A DNA stretch of 64,000 nt, taken from Gelidibacter sediminis (GTDB taxonomy: Bacteria > Bacteroidota > Bacteroidia > Flavobacteriales > Flavobacteriaceae). Positions 52,504 through 62,466 of the stretch are shown here, piece after piece. Location: the NCBI RefSeq assembly GCF_004364975.1, contig NZ_SOBW01000008.1, positions 618,610-682,609 on the forward strand, read 5' to 3'. Made by a program: the position numbers and the translations under genes. How positions within the stretch are numbered: position 1 is the stretch's first letter; the number at the start of each line of letters is the position of its first letter. The notes beneath the pieces were generated by a model, which saw only the letters and a program-made list of their open reading frames with translations, was not told the DNA's origin and did not search any database.

Positions 52504-53614
52504 CTATAATTCATTCGGATTGTCATCCTTTTGACCCATCATCATCAAATAAGCTTTCAGGAATTCGTCAATCTCGCCATTCATGACGTTATCTACATTT
52601 CCTGTTTCATGCCCGGTTCTCACATCCTTCACTAATTTATAAGGATGCATGACATAGTTTCGAATCTGGCTTCCCCATTCAATTTTCATTTTCCCCGCCT
52701 CAATATCTTCGCGCTGTGCCAACTGTTTTTGCAGTTCAATCTCATACAACTGAGATCTTAGCATTTGCATAGCTCTAGATCTGTTATCGTGTTGCGAGCG
52801 CGTTTCTGAACATGAAATTTGAATTCCCGTCGGTTTATGGGTCAACTGCACCTTAGTTTCAACCTTGTTGACATTCTGTCCGCCAGCCCCACTAGAACGT
52901 GCGGTGGTAATTTCTATGTCTGCAGGATTGATGTCAATTTCTATGGTATCATCTACCAATGGATACACATACACAGAAGCGAAACTGGTATGGCGTTTGG
53001 CATTACTATCAAACGGAGAAATTCGGACCAATCTATGGACACCATTTTCTCCCTTTAACCAACCAAAGGCAAAAGCGCCTTCAATCTCAAAGGTTACCGT
53101 TTTGATACCGGCGACATCACCTTCCTGAAAGTTCAATTCTTTAACTTTAAATCCGCTGTTTTCAGCATACATCAGGTACATGCGCATGAGCATACTTGCC
53201 CAATCACAGGATTCCGTACCACCAGCGCCGGCAGTAATTTGAAGGACTGCACTTAAACTATCACCTTCTTCAGAAAGCATGTTTTTAAACTCTAACTTTT
53301 CAACGTGTGCTAAAGTTTTGTTGTAATGCTCTTCTAATTCTTGTGCTGAAAGTTCTTCGGCTTTGTAGAATTCATAAAACACCTCCAAATCCTCAATTAG
53401 AGTTTTGGCAGTATTATAATCTTGAACCCAACTTTTTTTCTCTCTAATGGAGCGCATCACCAACTCTGCAGCTTTAGAATCGTTCCAAAAATTAGGATCA
53501 AAAGTTTGTTCTTCTTCGTTTGTTATCTCAATAGTTTTGGCATCTATGTCAAAGATACCTCCTCAACGCTCCAAGGCGTTCTACAAGACCCTTAATTTGA
53601 TCAGATGTAGTCAT
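52504..53614 (-). CDS. prfB: peptide chain release factor 2, with programmed +1 frameshift
   Basis: The short first frame starts at the ATG at 53614 and encodes 21 residues ([13 protein letters not shown]...), then reaches AGG AGG TAT CTT TGA C. The TGA (53549-53551) is followed in the +1 frame by Asp and 347 more residues, total about 369, the normal RF2 length. The slippery CTT-TGA-C and the internal Shine-Dalgarno AGGAGG three bases before CTT match the classic RF2 autoregulatory site. The downstream part has the SPF tripeptide anticodon (VRISPFDSN) and the [15 protein letters not shown] loop, so it reads UGA/UAA. Annotating only the second frame would cut off the N-terminus. Confidence 0.95.
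53546..53561 (-). promoter_or_regulatory. RF2 programmed frameshift site
   Basis: AGGAGG (internal Shine-Dalgarno), TAT spacer, CTT slippery codon, TGA stop and C. Slow reading of UGA when RF2 is low lets the ribosome slip +1. Confidence 0.93.
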
Positions 53615-53632
53615 AATAGTGTGAATTTTTCA

Positions 53633-53640
53633 CAAATATA
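53633..53640 (-). promoter_or_regulatory. -7 box of prfB
   Basis: TATATTTG on the minus strand, 18 bp before the ATG of the first frame. Confidence 0.45.
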
Positions 53641-53723
53641 TCATTAAAACGGAGGACAGTTAAAGAATTTATCAGATAAATTTTTCAGTTTATTTGTGTA
53701 GTTTTATAAGCTAATTAACAATT

Positions 53724-56138
53724 ATGAAAAATTACAGCCTGCTTCTCATTTTAGTTTTATTTGCAACCAGTTCATACTCACAAGGATTAAAAAATAAAAA
53801 GCTCGAAAATTATAAAGGTTTTTTTAATTTCTATTACGAAGTTAAACAAGATAAAATTTATCTTGAGGTAGCTGAGTTGGATAAGGAGTTTCTTTACGTA
53901 AATAGTTTGGCCAGCGGCATTGGCTCAAATGATATCGGGCTTGATAGAGGTCAGTTGGGTTCTGATCGACTTGTTAAATTTATTAAGGCCGGGAATAAAA
54001 TATTATTGGTGCAACCTAATCAGAATTTTAGAGCCATTACAGATAATTCTTTAGAGAAAAAAAGTATTGAGCAGGCATTTGCAACCTCTGTATTATATGG
54101 GTTTAAAATTGAAGATACGATTGCAGGAAACTATGTGATAGACCTCACGCCTTTTTTACTTCAGGATACGCATGGTGTGGCGGTACGGTTAAAATCTCAA
54201 AACGAAGGCACTTATAAATTAGATCTTTCAAAAAGTGCGCTAGCTTTAGAACGCACCAAAGCATTTCCAAAAAATGTTGAGTTTGAAGCCTTATTAACTT
54301 TTGAAGGTGAAGCTAAAGGTAGAAACATAAGAAGCGTTGCACCTACAGCATCATTGATTAGTGTGATTCAGCACCATTCGTTTGTAGAGCTTCCAGACAA
54401 TAATTATAAGCCTCGTGTTTTTGATCCGCGAAGTGGGGCCATATCAATATCCTATATGGATTATGCCACGCCTATTGAAGCGCCAATTGTAAAACGGTTT
54501 GCCATCAGACATCGGTTACAAAAAAAACACCCAGAATTAGCAATGAGTGAGGCTGTTGAACCAATTATTTACTATTTGGATCCTGGAACACCTGAACCAG
54601 TGCGTTCAGCGCTATTGGATGGTGCTCGATGGTGGAATGAGGCTTTTGAAACCATAGGTTACAAGGATGCGTTCCAGGTAAAAATGCTGCCAGATGATGC
54701 TGATCCTATGGACTGTCGGTATAATGTCATCCAATGGGTCCACCGTTCTACACGAGGATGGAGTTATGGCGCTTCGGTTGTCGATCCTCGTACAGGCGAA
54801 ATCATAAAAGGTCATGTAAGTTTGGGGAGTTTGCGCATTCGGCAGGATTTTATGATCGCTCAGGCTTTGTTAAACCGGCCTTTTGCAAACTATGACACCA
54901 ATAATGATCCGATGCTAAAAATGGCGCTCTCCAGAATCCGACAACTAAGTGCACATGAAATTGGTCATACGCTTGGATTCGCTCATAATTTCGCGGCAAG
55001 TAGCACGTCAGATGCTTCCGTTATGGATTATCCACACCCTAAAATCACCTTAAAAGACGGCGAAATTAGTTTAGAAAACGCCTATACTGACGGCATTGGG
55101 GAGTGGGATAAAGTCACGGTGGCTTACAGTTATTCTGAGTTTGATGAAAACATTAGTGAGCAGGAAGCCTTACGTGATATTTTGAAACAGGCCCAAGACA
55201 AAGGATTGCGTTTTATATCAGATTACGATGCGCGCGCTTCAGGCGGAGCCCACGCTTATGCGCATTTATGGGACAGTGGTAACAGTGCTTCTGAAGAATT
55301 GGAGCGTGTATTGGAAGTTCGCGCTCAAGCCATTTCAAACTTTTCTAAAGACAACATTAGAACTTACGAAACATACTCAGTTTTGGAAGATGTTTTTGTT
55401 CCTTTGTATTTTTTCCACAGATATCAAGCTGAAGCTACTTCAAAATTAATTGGTGGTTTGGACTATAATTATGCCGTTAAAGGCGACGGACAATTAGTTT
55501 CAAAAACTATAGATGTAGCACTTCAAAATGATGCATTAAACGCTTTACTAAAATCTATAGCTGCGGAAACATTAGCAATACCAAGAGATAAATTAGCCCT
55601 GTTTCCTCCAAGGGCGTTCGGTTATGGTAAATCGCGCGAATCGTTTTCAGGAAAAACCGGCGTTTCTTTTGATGCCTTAAGCGCCCCTGAAACAGCTAGT
55701 GATATGGTGCTGGAACTGTTATTGAATCCGCAGCGTGCAAATCGACTTGTACAGCAAAAGAGTCTGAATAAAAATCAATTGGGTCTCCAAGATGTGCTTC
55801 ATCAACTAGTGGAAAGCACATTAGGCAAATCCCATAAAGATGATTATTTAGCAGAGGTGCAACATTCAATTAACGTGAATATCCTTAAGTATATTATGAA
55901 TCTCGCTGTGGCTGATGCGTCTTCATTTCAGGTTAAGGCTATTGCTAATAATGCCATAGACAATATATTAAAACGCATATATGACAAGAACTATGACTCA
56001 AAAATTTATGGGGCACAATACGGGCGACTCATAGCTGAGATGCGTAAACACCCTGATAAATATAAAATGCAAGCTGCTCCGCGAATCCCTGATGGATCTC
56101 CAATAGGCACCGATATGTGTAATTATGCTACAAAATAA
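53724..56138 (+). CDS. zinc metalloprotease with DUF5117/DUF4953-like domains
   Basis: 804 residues. Signal peptide 1-19 (ATSSYSQ). DUF5117-like N-terminal region from about 30 to 230, then a metalloprotease domain with the extended zinc motif HEIGHTLGFAH (His411, Glu412, His415, His421) and a following MDYPHP Met-turn, as in metzincins. The C-terminal 300 residues are DUF4953-like. It is periplasmic or secreted, without a T9SS signal. The substrate is unknown. Threonine aldolase follows after 5 bp on the same strand. Confidence 0.85.
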   Translation: MKNYSLLLILVLFATSSYSQGLKNKKLENYKGFFNFYYEVKQDKIYLEVAELDKEFLYVNSLASGIGSNDIGLDRGQLGSDRLVKFIKAGNKILLVQPNQNFRAITDNSLEKKSIEQAFATSVLYGFKIEDTIAGNYVIDLTPFLLQDTHGVAVRLKSQNEGTYKLDLSKSALALERTKAFPKNVEFEALLTFEGEAKGRNIRSVAPTASLISVIQHHSFVELPDNNYKPRVFDPRSGAISISYMDYATPIEAPIVKRFAIRHRLQKKHPELAMSEAVEPIIYYLDPGTPEPVRSALLDGARWWNEAFETIGYKDAFQVKMLPDDADPMDCRYNVIQWVHRSTRGWSYGASVVDPRTGEIIKGHVSLGSLRIRQDFMIAQALLNRPFANYDTNNDPMLKMALSRIRQLSAHEIGHTLGFAHNFAASSTSDASVMDYPHPKITLKDGEISLENAYTDGIGEWDKVTVAYSYSEFDENISEQEALRDILKQAQDKGLRFISDYDARASGGAHAYAHLWDSGNSASEELERVLEVRAQAISNFSKDNIRTYETYSVLEDVFVPLYFFHRYQAEATSKLIGGLDYNYAVKGDGQLVSKTIDVALQNDALNALLKSIAAETLAIPRDKLALFPPRAFGYGKSRESFSGKTGVSFDALSAPETASDMVLELLLNPQRANRLVQQKSLNKNQLGLQDVLHQLVESTLGKSHKDDYLAEVQHSINVNILKYIMNLAVADASSFQVKAIANNAIDNILKRIYDKNYDSKIYGAQYGRLIAEMRKHPDKYKMQAAPRIPDGSPIGTDMCNYATK

Positions 56139-56143
56139 AAACA

Positions 56144-57163
56144 ATGATAATAGATTTAAGAAGTGATACCGTTACCAAACCTACGCCGGGTATGTTGGAT
56201 GCCATGATGAGTGCAGAAGTGGGTGATGATGTTTATAAGGAGGATCCTACGGTAAATGCATTAGAAGAACGATTGGCCAATATGTTTGGGAAGCCAAAGG
56301 CTTTGTTTTTTCCAACCGGAACCATGGCTAATCAAACGGCTCTAAAACTGCACACCAATCCTGGCGATCAGGTCATTTGTGATTCCAACGCCCACATTTA
56401 TCATTATGAAGGAGGCGGTGCTTCGTTTAATAGCGGTATTTCCTGCAAGTTATTAGATGGCCATCGTGGGATGTTTACGGCTGAGCAGGTTATTGAAGCT
56501 ATAAATCCGCCAGACTTTTATCATAGTCCTCTTACTGCATTGGTAGAAGTTGAAAACACTGCCAATAGAGGCGGAGGTTCTTGCTGGGATTTTGAAGAAT
56601 TAAAACGGATCAGAACCATTTGTAATGACCACAGTTTGGGTTACCATTTGGATGGTGCCCGCATTTGGAATGCTTTGGTGGCAAAACCTGAAACAGCGCG
56701 CGATTACGGACAGATTTTTGATACAGTATCGGTTTGTTTAAGTAAAGGTTTGGGGTGTCCGATCGGTTCGGTATTGATTGGAGATGAGGACATCATGCAA
56801 AATGCGATGCGTGTTCGTAAAATACTCGGTGGTGGGATGCGTCAAGTAGGCTATGTTGCAGCTGCCGGTTTATATGCCTTAGATCATCATTTATTACGAC
56901 TAAAAGAAGATCATCAAAAAGCAAAAGATATTGAGCAAATGTTATCCGGTTTAGACAGTGTTAAAACTGTTGAACCTGTTGAAACAAACATTGTTATTTT
57001 TGAGTTGTTAGATAAAAAAAACGATGGCAAATTTATAAACCTCCTTGCCGATAAGGGAATTCGTTTAAGTAGTATGGGGAGCGGTAAACTTCGCATTGTA
57101 ACACATATGGATTATTCGGATGCCATGCACGACAAATTTCTCACCATCTTAAAATCGATGTGA
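56144..57163 (+). CDS. ltaE: low-specificity L-threonine aldolase
   Basis: 339 residues, PLP fold type I. DLRSDTVTKPTPGML opens the protein, followed by FPTGTMANQTALKLH, HLDGARIWNAL and SVCLSKGLGCPIGSVL with the PLP lysine. It cleaves threonine or allo-threonine to glycine and acetaldehyde. It begins five bases after the metalloprotease stop, so it is co-transcribed, though no functional link is apparent. Confidence 0.92.
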   Translation: MIIDLRSDTVTKPTPGMLDAMMSAEVGDDVYKEDPTVNALEERLANMFGKPKALFFPTGTMANQTALKLHTNPGDQVICDSNAHIYHYEGGGASFNSGISCKLLDGHRGMFTAEQVIEAINPPDFYHSPLTALVEVENTANRGGGSCWDFEELKRIRTICNDHSLGYHLDGARIWNALVAKPETARDYGQIFDTVSVCLSKGLGCPIGSVLIGDEDIMQNAMRVRKILGGGMRQVGYVAAAGLYALDHHLLRLKEDHQKAKDIEQMLSGLDSVKTVEPVETNIVIFELLDKKNDGKFINLLADKGIRLSSMGSGKLRIVTHMDYSDAMHDKFLTILKSM

Positions 57164-57320
57164 TTTTCGCAAAGAAGATTAGTGAATCAAGACGTTAAAT
57201 ATTTATAAAGCTGTTTGTACCATACATATTAATTAGAAGAATTGATATGAGTTAAAATAGCTTGCTATTGTTTATAAAGTTTTGAATATCTTAGTCTATA
57301 ATTAGCCCTTAAATTTTGTA

Positions 57321-58379
57321 ATGAAATTAAGTATCATCATACCTGTATACAATGTTGAAAAATACATTGCCCAATGTATAGACAGCGTTCTTGACCAAGA
57401 TTTGGTGCCTGAAGATTATGAAATTATATTGGTTAATGATGGTTCAACGGATAAAAGTGCTGAAATAGCGCATAATTATGCTACCAACCATTCAAATATA
57501 ATTGTGATAGACAAGGCTAATGGTGGAGTAGGTAGTGCCCGAAATTGTGGACTGGACAATGCGCATGGCAAATACGTATATTTTATTGATTCTGACGATT
57601 ATCTTGTCTCTAATAGTTTAAAGAAGCTTATAGATACGTGTGAGGAGAATACTCTGGATATTGTAACTTTCCTATCTTCTTCCTTCTCCACCTCTATGTC
57701 AAAGTTTGAAGCTTTAATAAAAACTAGAGAATTTAAAGTTGCCTATGGAAATGATGAACTTTCACCAATAGTTTCAGGCGAAGAGTATTTAGCCAACGTC
57801 AATTACAGAGGTGAAATTTGGTGGTTTGTTACCAACCGAGAGTTTTTATTAAGTACAAAAATTAGATTCATAGAAACCGGGTGGATGGAAGATGCCATCT
57901 TTACACTTCAATTGTTTTTAGAAGCTCGCCGTATGGCTCATCTAAAATTCGATATTCACAGACATCGGTTTGCTCCAGGTACTGCAATGTCAAGTAAAGA
58001 ACCCAAGCATTATCTGAAAGTTATTAGAGATCTTCATAATGCGGCCATTGTACACGTGCCTATTATAAATAAATTGGAAAAGAATAATGCTCATCAAGAT
58101 ACGATTATACGTATCAAAGCTAGGCAACAGTCCTTTGTGTTTTTTTCTATGTTAAGGATGATTGGTTCTACCATGAGCTTGAGTGAAGTTAAGGAGCGTA
58201 TAGACGAAATGATTCTAATAAAAGCTTACCCGTTAACATCATTTATCGGGAAAGATTATCATGGCATTCCCTACCAAACCTTAAGCAAGCTATTAAACTC
58301 TAGAAGCAGGTTTTATTTTATATTTAAAATTCTCAACCCTATTTATAAGCTTAGATATCGCATATCTAAACCTGTATGA
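57321..58379 (+). CDS. family 2 glycosyltransferase
   Basis: 352 residues. A GT-A domain at the N-terminus: IIPVYNVEKYIAQCIDSVL, LVNDGSTDKSAEIA and YFIDSDDYL (DxD-type metal motif, about residues 94-102), followed by a helical C-terminal half of unknown specificity. It probably adds sugars to a surface polysaccharide or lipid. It stands alone, 157 bp after the threonine aldolase gene, with no other glycan genes nearby. Confidence 0.85.
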   Translation: MKLSIIIPVYNVEKYIAQCIDSVLDQDLVPEDYEIILVNDGSTDKSAEIAHNYATNHSNIIVIDKANGGVGSARNCGLDNAHGKYVYFIDSDDYLVSNSLKKLIDTCEENTLDIVTFLSSSFSTSMSKFEALIKTREFKVAYGNDELSPIVSGEEYLANVNYRGEIWWFVTNREFLLSTKIRFIETGWMEDAIFTLQLFLEARRMAHLKFDIHRHRFAPGTAMSSKEPKHYLKVIRDLHNAAIVHVPIINKLEKNNAHQDTIIRIKARQQSFVFFSMLRMIGSTMSLSEVKERIDEMILIKAYPLTSFIGKDYHGIPYQTLSKLLNSRSRFYFIFKILNPIYKLRYRISKPV

Positions 58380-58442
58380 AATGAAATAGCGTTTACCATA
58401 TGAAATGATAAACGCCTATTGATAAACAGGCAAATATTTGCG

Positions 58443-58766
58443 TTATTTAAACATGTCCAAGCCTGGGATGTTTGGCATACCATCTTTGGCCACAGCGGCC
58501 AATTCTGCTTCGTTCACTTGAGTGGCTTTTTCAATAGCCTTATTTAAGGTTAAAATCAAGTAGTCTTCAAGCATTTCTTTATCCTGCAATAACTCCTCAT
58601 CAATAGCAATTGATTTTATAGTTCTATTAGCTGTTAAGGATACTTTTAATTTGCCGTCCGTACTCTGTTCGTCCACCAACACATGGTTTAGACGCGCCTT
58701 GGTATCTTCTACTTTTTGTTGGGTTTCCTTGAGTTTATTCATCATGCCCATCATATCTCCAAACAT
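58443..58766 (-). CDS. YbaB/EbfC-family nucleoid-associated protein
   Basis: 107 residues. The [26 protein letters not shown] start and the beta-strand core [20 protein letters not shown] match YbaB/EbfC, a dimeric DNA-binding protein. The usual recR/dnaX neighbours are absent here. A minus-strand -7 box TAATTTTG (58794-58801) lies 27 bp upstream. Confidence 0.88.
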   Translation of the reverse strand: MFGDMMGMMNKLKETQQKVEDTKARLNHVLVDEQSTDGKLKVSLTANRTIKSIAIDEELLQDKEMLEDYLILTLNKAIEKATQVNEAELAAVAKDGMPNIPGLDMFK

Positions 58767-58793
58767 ATTCGTCTATTTTAAAATTTAGTTTTA

Positions 58794-58801
58794 CAAAATT
58801 A
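58794..58801 (-). promoter_or_regulatory. -7 box of the YbaB gene
   Basis: TAATTTTG on the minus strand, 27 bp before the ATG. The rest of the intergenic DNA is AT-rich without other features. Confidence 0.4.
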
Positions 58802-58941
58802 AGAAAAGATTCATAGACTAAAGAAATCTCTTATGTTAGAATTCTCACAAAACCTTTTAAAATCAACTTAATTATTGATAAAATATTTAAATTTCATCAA
58901 TTGAATATCTTTTCAGTTTAAGCTATCTTCTTTTAAAAGAG

Positions 58942-58949
58942 TACTTTTG
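58942..58949 (+). promoter_or_regulatory. -7 box of the oligopeptidase gene
   Basis: TACTTTTG matches TAnnTTTG and lies 25 bp before the ATG. An A-rich leader follows instead of a Shine-Dalgarno sequence. Confidence 0.5.
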
Positions 58950-58974
58950 CATTCCGTTGAAAAAAAACAAACTA

Positions 58975-61035
58975 ATGAAACATACTGTTCAACCCCCAAA
59001 AGCGAAAAAAGTGCTTAAAACCTTAAGCATGCATGACGATGTAAGACATGATGACTATTTTTGGTTAAATGATCGTGAAAATCAGGAGGTAATTGAATAC
59101 TTAAATGCCGAAAATGAGTATTATGAGGTAATGACTTCAAAGTATAAAGATTTTGAGCACTCTCTCTTTAATGAAATGAAGGCAAGAATAAAAGAAGATG
59201 ATGAGTCTGTACCCTACAAATACAATGGCTATTGGTACATTGTTAAATATGAGACAGGTAAAGATTACCCAATTTATGTACGTAAAAAAGATACCTTAGA
59301 CCATCCAGAGGAATTACTTTTTGATTGTAATGTAATGGCCCAGGGTCACGATTATTTTAAATTGGTAGGGTTAAGTGTTAGTCCAGACAATACAATGATT
59401 GCATTTGGCATAGATACTGTTGGTAGGCGCAATTACACTTTACAAATCAAGAGTTTACTAACAGATGAAATGTATTTGGACGCCATTCCCAATACCACTG
59501 GATCTGCAACTTGGGCCAATGATAACAAAACTTTGTTTTACACAGTTAAGGATGAAAAAACTTTGCGTTCAGATAAGGTTTTTAAGCATAAATTAGGTAG
59601 TGCCTCAACTAATGATTTGCTCGTTTTTGTAGAAGATGATGATACTTTTGGGGTGGCAGTCTACAAATCAAAATCAAAAAAATATTTAATTATAGCCTGT
59701 TATAGTACGTTGACAAATGAATATCACATTCTGAATGCCAATACTCCTGACGGAGAATTCTCAGTATTTCAAGAACGAATTAGAGGGCTGGAGTACAGCA
59801 TTTCTCATTATGACGACCATTTTTATATCGTTACAAATGCTGATGGTGCTGTAAATTTTAAACTGATGAAAACTCAGGAAAACCTCACCCAATTTAATCA
59901 TTGGACAGAGGTACTTCCTCATAGAGATGATGTTCTGCTTGAAGATATTGATATTTTTAAAGAGTTCTTAGTGATAAGTGAACGAGCCAATGGATTAAAT
60001 CAAATTCGGATCAAGCGTTGGGATGGCTCTGACGATTATTATTTACCTTTTGATAATGAAACCTATACTGCTTTTACTACGACAAATGTTGAGTTTGATA
60101 CCAATATTTTGCGGTATGGTTACAACGCTATGACAACACCTTCATCGAGTATTGATTTTAATATGGTAACCAAGGAGAAAACCATTTTAAAGGAACAGGA
60201 AGTTTTAGATCCTAATTTCCATAAAGATAATTATGAGTCGGAAAGAATCTGGGCGACCTCTACAGATGGGGTCAAGGTGCCAATTTCCATGGTTTATAAA
60301 AAGGGTATGATAAAAGATGGGACCAATCCTGTATTATTATATGCTTATGGTTCTTATGGACATACTATAGACCCTTATTTTTCTAGCATTCGTTTGAGTT
60401 TGTTAGATAGAGGTTTTATTTATGCCATTGCTCACGTCAGAGGTGGGGAGTATTTAGGTCGCAGGTGGTACGAAGGCGGAAAATTGTTGCAAAAGAAAAA
60501 CACCTTCACTGATTTTATTGAATGTTCTAAGTATTTAATCGCTGAGAAGTACACCTCTTCTAAACATTTATATGCCTTAGGAGGGAGCGCTGGCGGACTA
60601 CTAATTGGTGCTGTGATCAATGAAGCACCTGAACTTTATAACGGGGTCATTGCTGCTGTGCCTTTTGTAGATGTAGTCACGACCATGTTAGATAATACCA
60701 TCCCTTTAACTACAGGGGAGTATGATGAATGGGGCAACCCCAATGACCCTGCTTATTATGCCTATATGAAATCGTATTCGCCTTATGATAATGTGAAAAA
60801 ACAAGCATACCCCCACATTTTAATCACAACAGGTTTACATGACTCTCAAGTACAATATTGGGAACCGGCAAAATGGGCAGCAAAGTTGCGAATGAACAAA
60901 ACAGATGATAATGTATTGCTTCTCAAAACGAATATGAACGCTGGTCACGGGGGTGCTTCAGGGCGCTTTGAAGCATTAAGGGAAGATGCAGAAGAGTACG
61001 CATTTTTATTAGACTTAGAGAACATTACTGTCTAA
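58975..61035 (+). CDS. S9-family oligopeptidase (oligopeptidase B-like)
   Basis: 686 residues from the ATG. A seven-bladed propeller (about 70-400) precedes an alpha/beta-hydrolase domain with nucleophile GGSAGG (Ser538), a downstream Asp (TTGLHDSQV) and His (NAGHGG). RHDDYFWLNDRENQEVIEYLNAEN is a typical S9 opening. It is probably cytoplasmic or periplasmic, as no signal is seen, cleaving short peptides. An upstream TTG in frame (58957) would add six residues (MKKNKL) but is not needed. Confidence 0.88.
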   Translation: MKHTVQPPKAKKVLKTLSMHDDVRHDDYFWLNDRENQEVIEYLNAENEYYEVMTSKYKDFEHSLFNEMKARIKEDDESVPYKYNGYWYIVKYETGKDYPIYVRKKDTLDHPEELLFDCNVMAQGHDYFKLVGLSVSPDNTMIAFGIDTVGRRNYTLQIKSLLTDEMYLDAIPNTTGSATWANDNKTLFYTVKDEKTLRSDKVFKHKLGSASTNDLLVFVEDDDTFGVAVYKSKSKKYLIIACYSTLTNEYHILNANTPDGEFSVFQERIRGLEYSISHYDDHFYIVTNADGAVNFKLMKTQENLTQFNHWTEVLPHRDDVLLEDIDIFKEFLVISERANGLNQIRIKRWDGSDDYYLPFDNETYTAFTTTNVEFDTNILRYGYNAMTTPSSSIDFNMVTKEKTILKEQEVLDPNFHKDNYESERIWATSTDGVKVPISMVYKKGMIKDGTNPVLLYAYGSYGHTIDPYFSSIRLSLLDRGFIYAIAHVRGGEYLGRRWYEGGKLLQKKNTFTDFIECSKYLIAEKYTSSKHLYALGGSAGGLLIGAVINEAPELYNGVIAAVPFVDVVTTMLDNTIPLTTGEYDEWGNPNDPAYYAYMKSYSPYDNVKKQAYPHILITTGLHDSQVQYWEPAKWAAKLRMNKTDDNVLLLKTNMNAGHGGASGRFEALREDAEEYAFLLDLENITV

Positions 61036-61050
61036 TCGAAAAAAATATCG

Positions 61051-61058
61051 TACTTTTG
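61051..61058 (+). promoter_or_regulatory. -7 box upstream of the PLP synthase
   Basis: TACTTTTG, followed by TGCAACG. Transcription would start near 61065, giving a 5' leader of about 135 nt, unusually long for this window. Confidence 0.45.
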
Positions 61059-61067
61059 CAACGTTTT

Positions 61068-61094
61068 AGGTTACATTTTTCTAAATTGTAACCT
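61068..61094 (+). promoter_or_regulatory. hairpin in the leader of the PLP synthase
   Basis: AGGTTACA (61068-61075) and TGTAACCT (61087-61094) form a perfect 8-bp stem with an 11-nt loop directly after the predicted transcription start. No known riboswitch is recognised. Confidence 0.45.
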
Positions 61095-61156
61095 GCGAAT
61101 AGCATTTATACAATCGCGATGTTTTATAGTTTTTAAATATCCATTCACAGGTAAAC

Positions 61157-61204
61157 ATGCGCGATACTATACGTACTATTGTAAAGATTAAGAAACACGT
61201 ATGA
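61157..61204 (+). other. possible 15-codon upstream ORF overlapping the next start
   Basis: ATG at 61157 opens a 15-residue basic peptide ([15 protein letters not shown]) ending at a TGA whose first bases overlap the downstream ATG (ATGA). Translational coupling is possible. It has no Cys or Ser codons, so it is not an obvious attenuator. Chance cannot be excluded. Confidence 0.25.
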
Positions 61205-62241
61205 AAAAAGACATTCAGGTATTTGATAATGTATTACAACTCATTGGTACTACACCACTTATCAAATTAAACAAAATGACTGCTCACTTTAATGGTGAAT
61301 TTTACGCTAAAGTAGAAGCATTCAACCCAGGGCACTCCTCTAAAGACCGCATCGCATTACATATTATTGAAGAAGCCGAAAAACAAGGAATTTTAAATCC
61401 GGGAGATACGATTATTGAAACCACTTCTGGTAATACTGGTTTCAGTATTGCAATGGTCAGTATTGTTAAGGGGTACAACTGTATTCTTGCGGTCAGCTCG
61501 AAATCATCACCAGATAAAATTGACATGCTAAAGTCTATGGGAGCACAAGTGTATGTGTGTCCTGCACATGTTAGCGCCGATGATCCGAGGTCATACTACG
61601 AGGTCGCAAAACGCTTGCACCAAGAAACTAAAGGCTCTATTTATATCAATCAGTATTTCAATCAACTAAATATCGACGCCCATTACAGCAGCACTGGTCC
61701 TGAAATTTGGGAACAGACTGAAGGTCAAATTACGCATTTAGTTGCATGTAGTGGCACTGGAGGAACAATTTCAGGTACAGCAAAATACTTAAAAGAGCAA
61801 AATCCTAATATAAAAGTTATTGGGGTTGATGCCTATGGTTCAGTTTTAAAAAAATATCACGAAACGCGTGAGTTTGATCGTGACGAAATTTATCCCTACA
61901 GAATTGAAGGATTAGGTAAAAACTTGATTCCTACAGCTACAGATTTTGATATGATTGATGAATTTGTAAAAGTTACTGATGAAGAAAGTGCCCATACCGC
62001 ACGTGAGATTTCTCGTACTGAAGGATTATTTGTGGGGTATACGAGCGGCGCTGCAATGCAAGCTGTAAAACAACTTAAAGATGAAGGCGCTTTTAAGGCA
62101 GGCGATAAGGTAGTTGTTATCTTTCCTGACCATGGGTCGCGCTATATGAGCAAGGTATACAGTGATAAGTGGATGGAAGAACAGGGCTTTTTTGACAGTA
62201 AAAAGGTGGCAAGTATGGAAACCATACAATATGTTAAATAG
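61201..62241 (+). CDS. PLP-dependent cysteine-synthase-family enzyme, possible cysteate synthase
   Basis: 346 residues, fold-type II PLP enzyme without CBS domains. The PLP lysine is Lys48 in [18 protein letters not shown] binds the substrate carboxylate, and [13 protein letters not shown] binds the PLP phosphate. It would normally be called cysteine synthase or cystathionine beta-synthase. Its neighbour is an alpha-oxoamine synthase, and in sulfonolipid-making Bacteroidota such a pair makes cysteate (from phosphoserine or serine and sulfite) and then acylates it. I therefore favour cysteate synthase, with a cysteine-forming enzyme as the alternative. Confidence 0.7.
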   Translation: MKKDIQVFDNVLQLIGTTPLIKLNKMTAHFNGEFYAKVEAFNPGHSSKDRIALHIIEEAEKQGILNPGDTIIETTSGNTGFSIAMVSIVKGYNCILAVSSKSSPDKIDMLKSMGAQVYVCPAHVSADDPRSYYEVAKRLHQETKGSIYINQYFNQLNIDAHYSSTGPEIWEQTEGQITHLVACSGTGGTISGTAKYLKEQNPNIKVIGVDAYGSVLKKYHETREFDRDEIYPYRIEGLGKNLIPTATDFDMIDEFVKVTDEESAHTAREISRTEGLFVGYTSGAAMQAVKQLKDEGAFKAGDKVVVIFPDHGSRYMSKVYSDKWMEEQGFFDSKKVASMETIQYVK

Positions 62242-62305
62242 CTGTATATCAAAATCATAATACTGTGAAATGGATGGTCAACACAGATTTTCTACTCTTC
62301 AAAAT

Positions 62306-62327
62306 GTTATAAACAGCAGTTTATAAC
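62306..62327. promoter_or_regulatory. perfect 9-bp inverted repeat upstream of the oxoamine synthase gene
   Basis: GTTATAAAC, AGCA, GTTTATAAC. It ends 29 bp before a -7 box and has no T run, so an operator is more likely than a terminator. Confidence 0.45.
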
Positions 62328-62355
62328 TAAATTATGCTAAGAAAAGTAATTTAGT

Positions 62356-62363
62356 TAATTTTG
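62356..62363 (+). promoter_or_regulatory. -7 box upstream of the oxoamine synthase gene
   Basis: TAATTTTG, about 103 bp before the ATG. A perfect palindrome ATGACGTCAT lies in the leader at 62392-62401. Confidence 0.4.
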
Positions 62364-62466
62364 CCCAAACTAATTAGACTAACTGAAGATGATGACGTCA
62401 TAAAAATTTAACCTTAATAATGGTTGAATACAATGACTGCCTATGTCGGAATAACACTAATATTAC

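Noticed and set aside
52504-53463. prfB as an uninterrupted 319-residue gene
   Set aside because: RF2 would lack its N-terminus, and the upstream frame plus the CTT-TGA-C site are clearly present.
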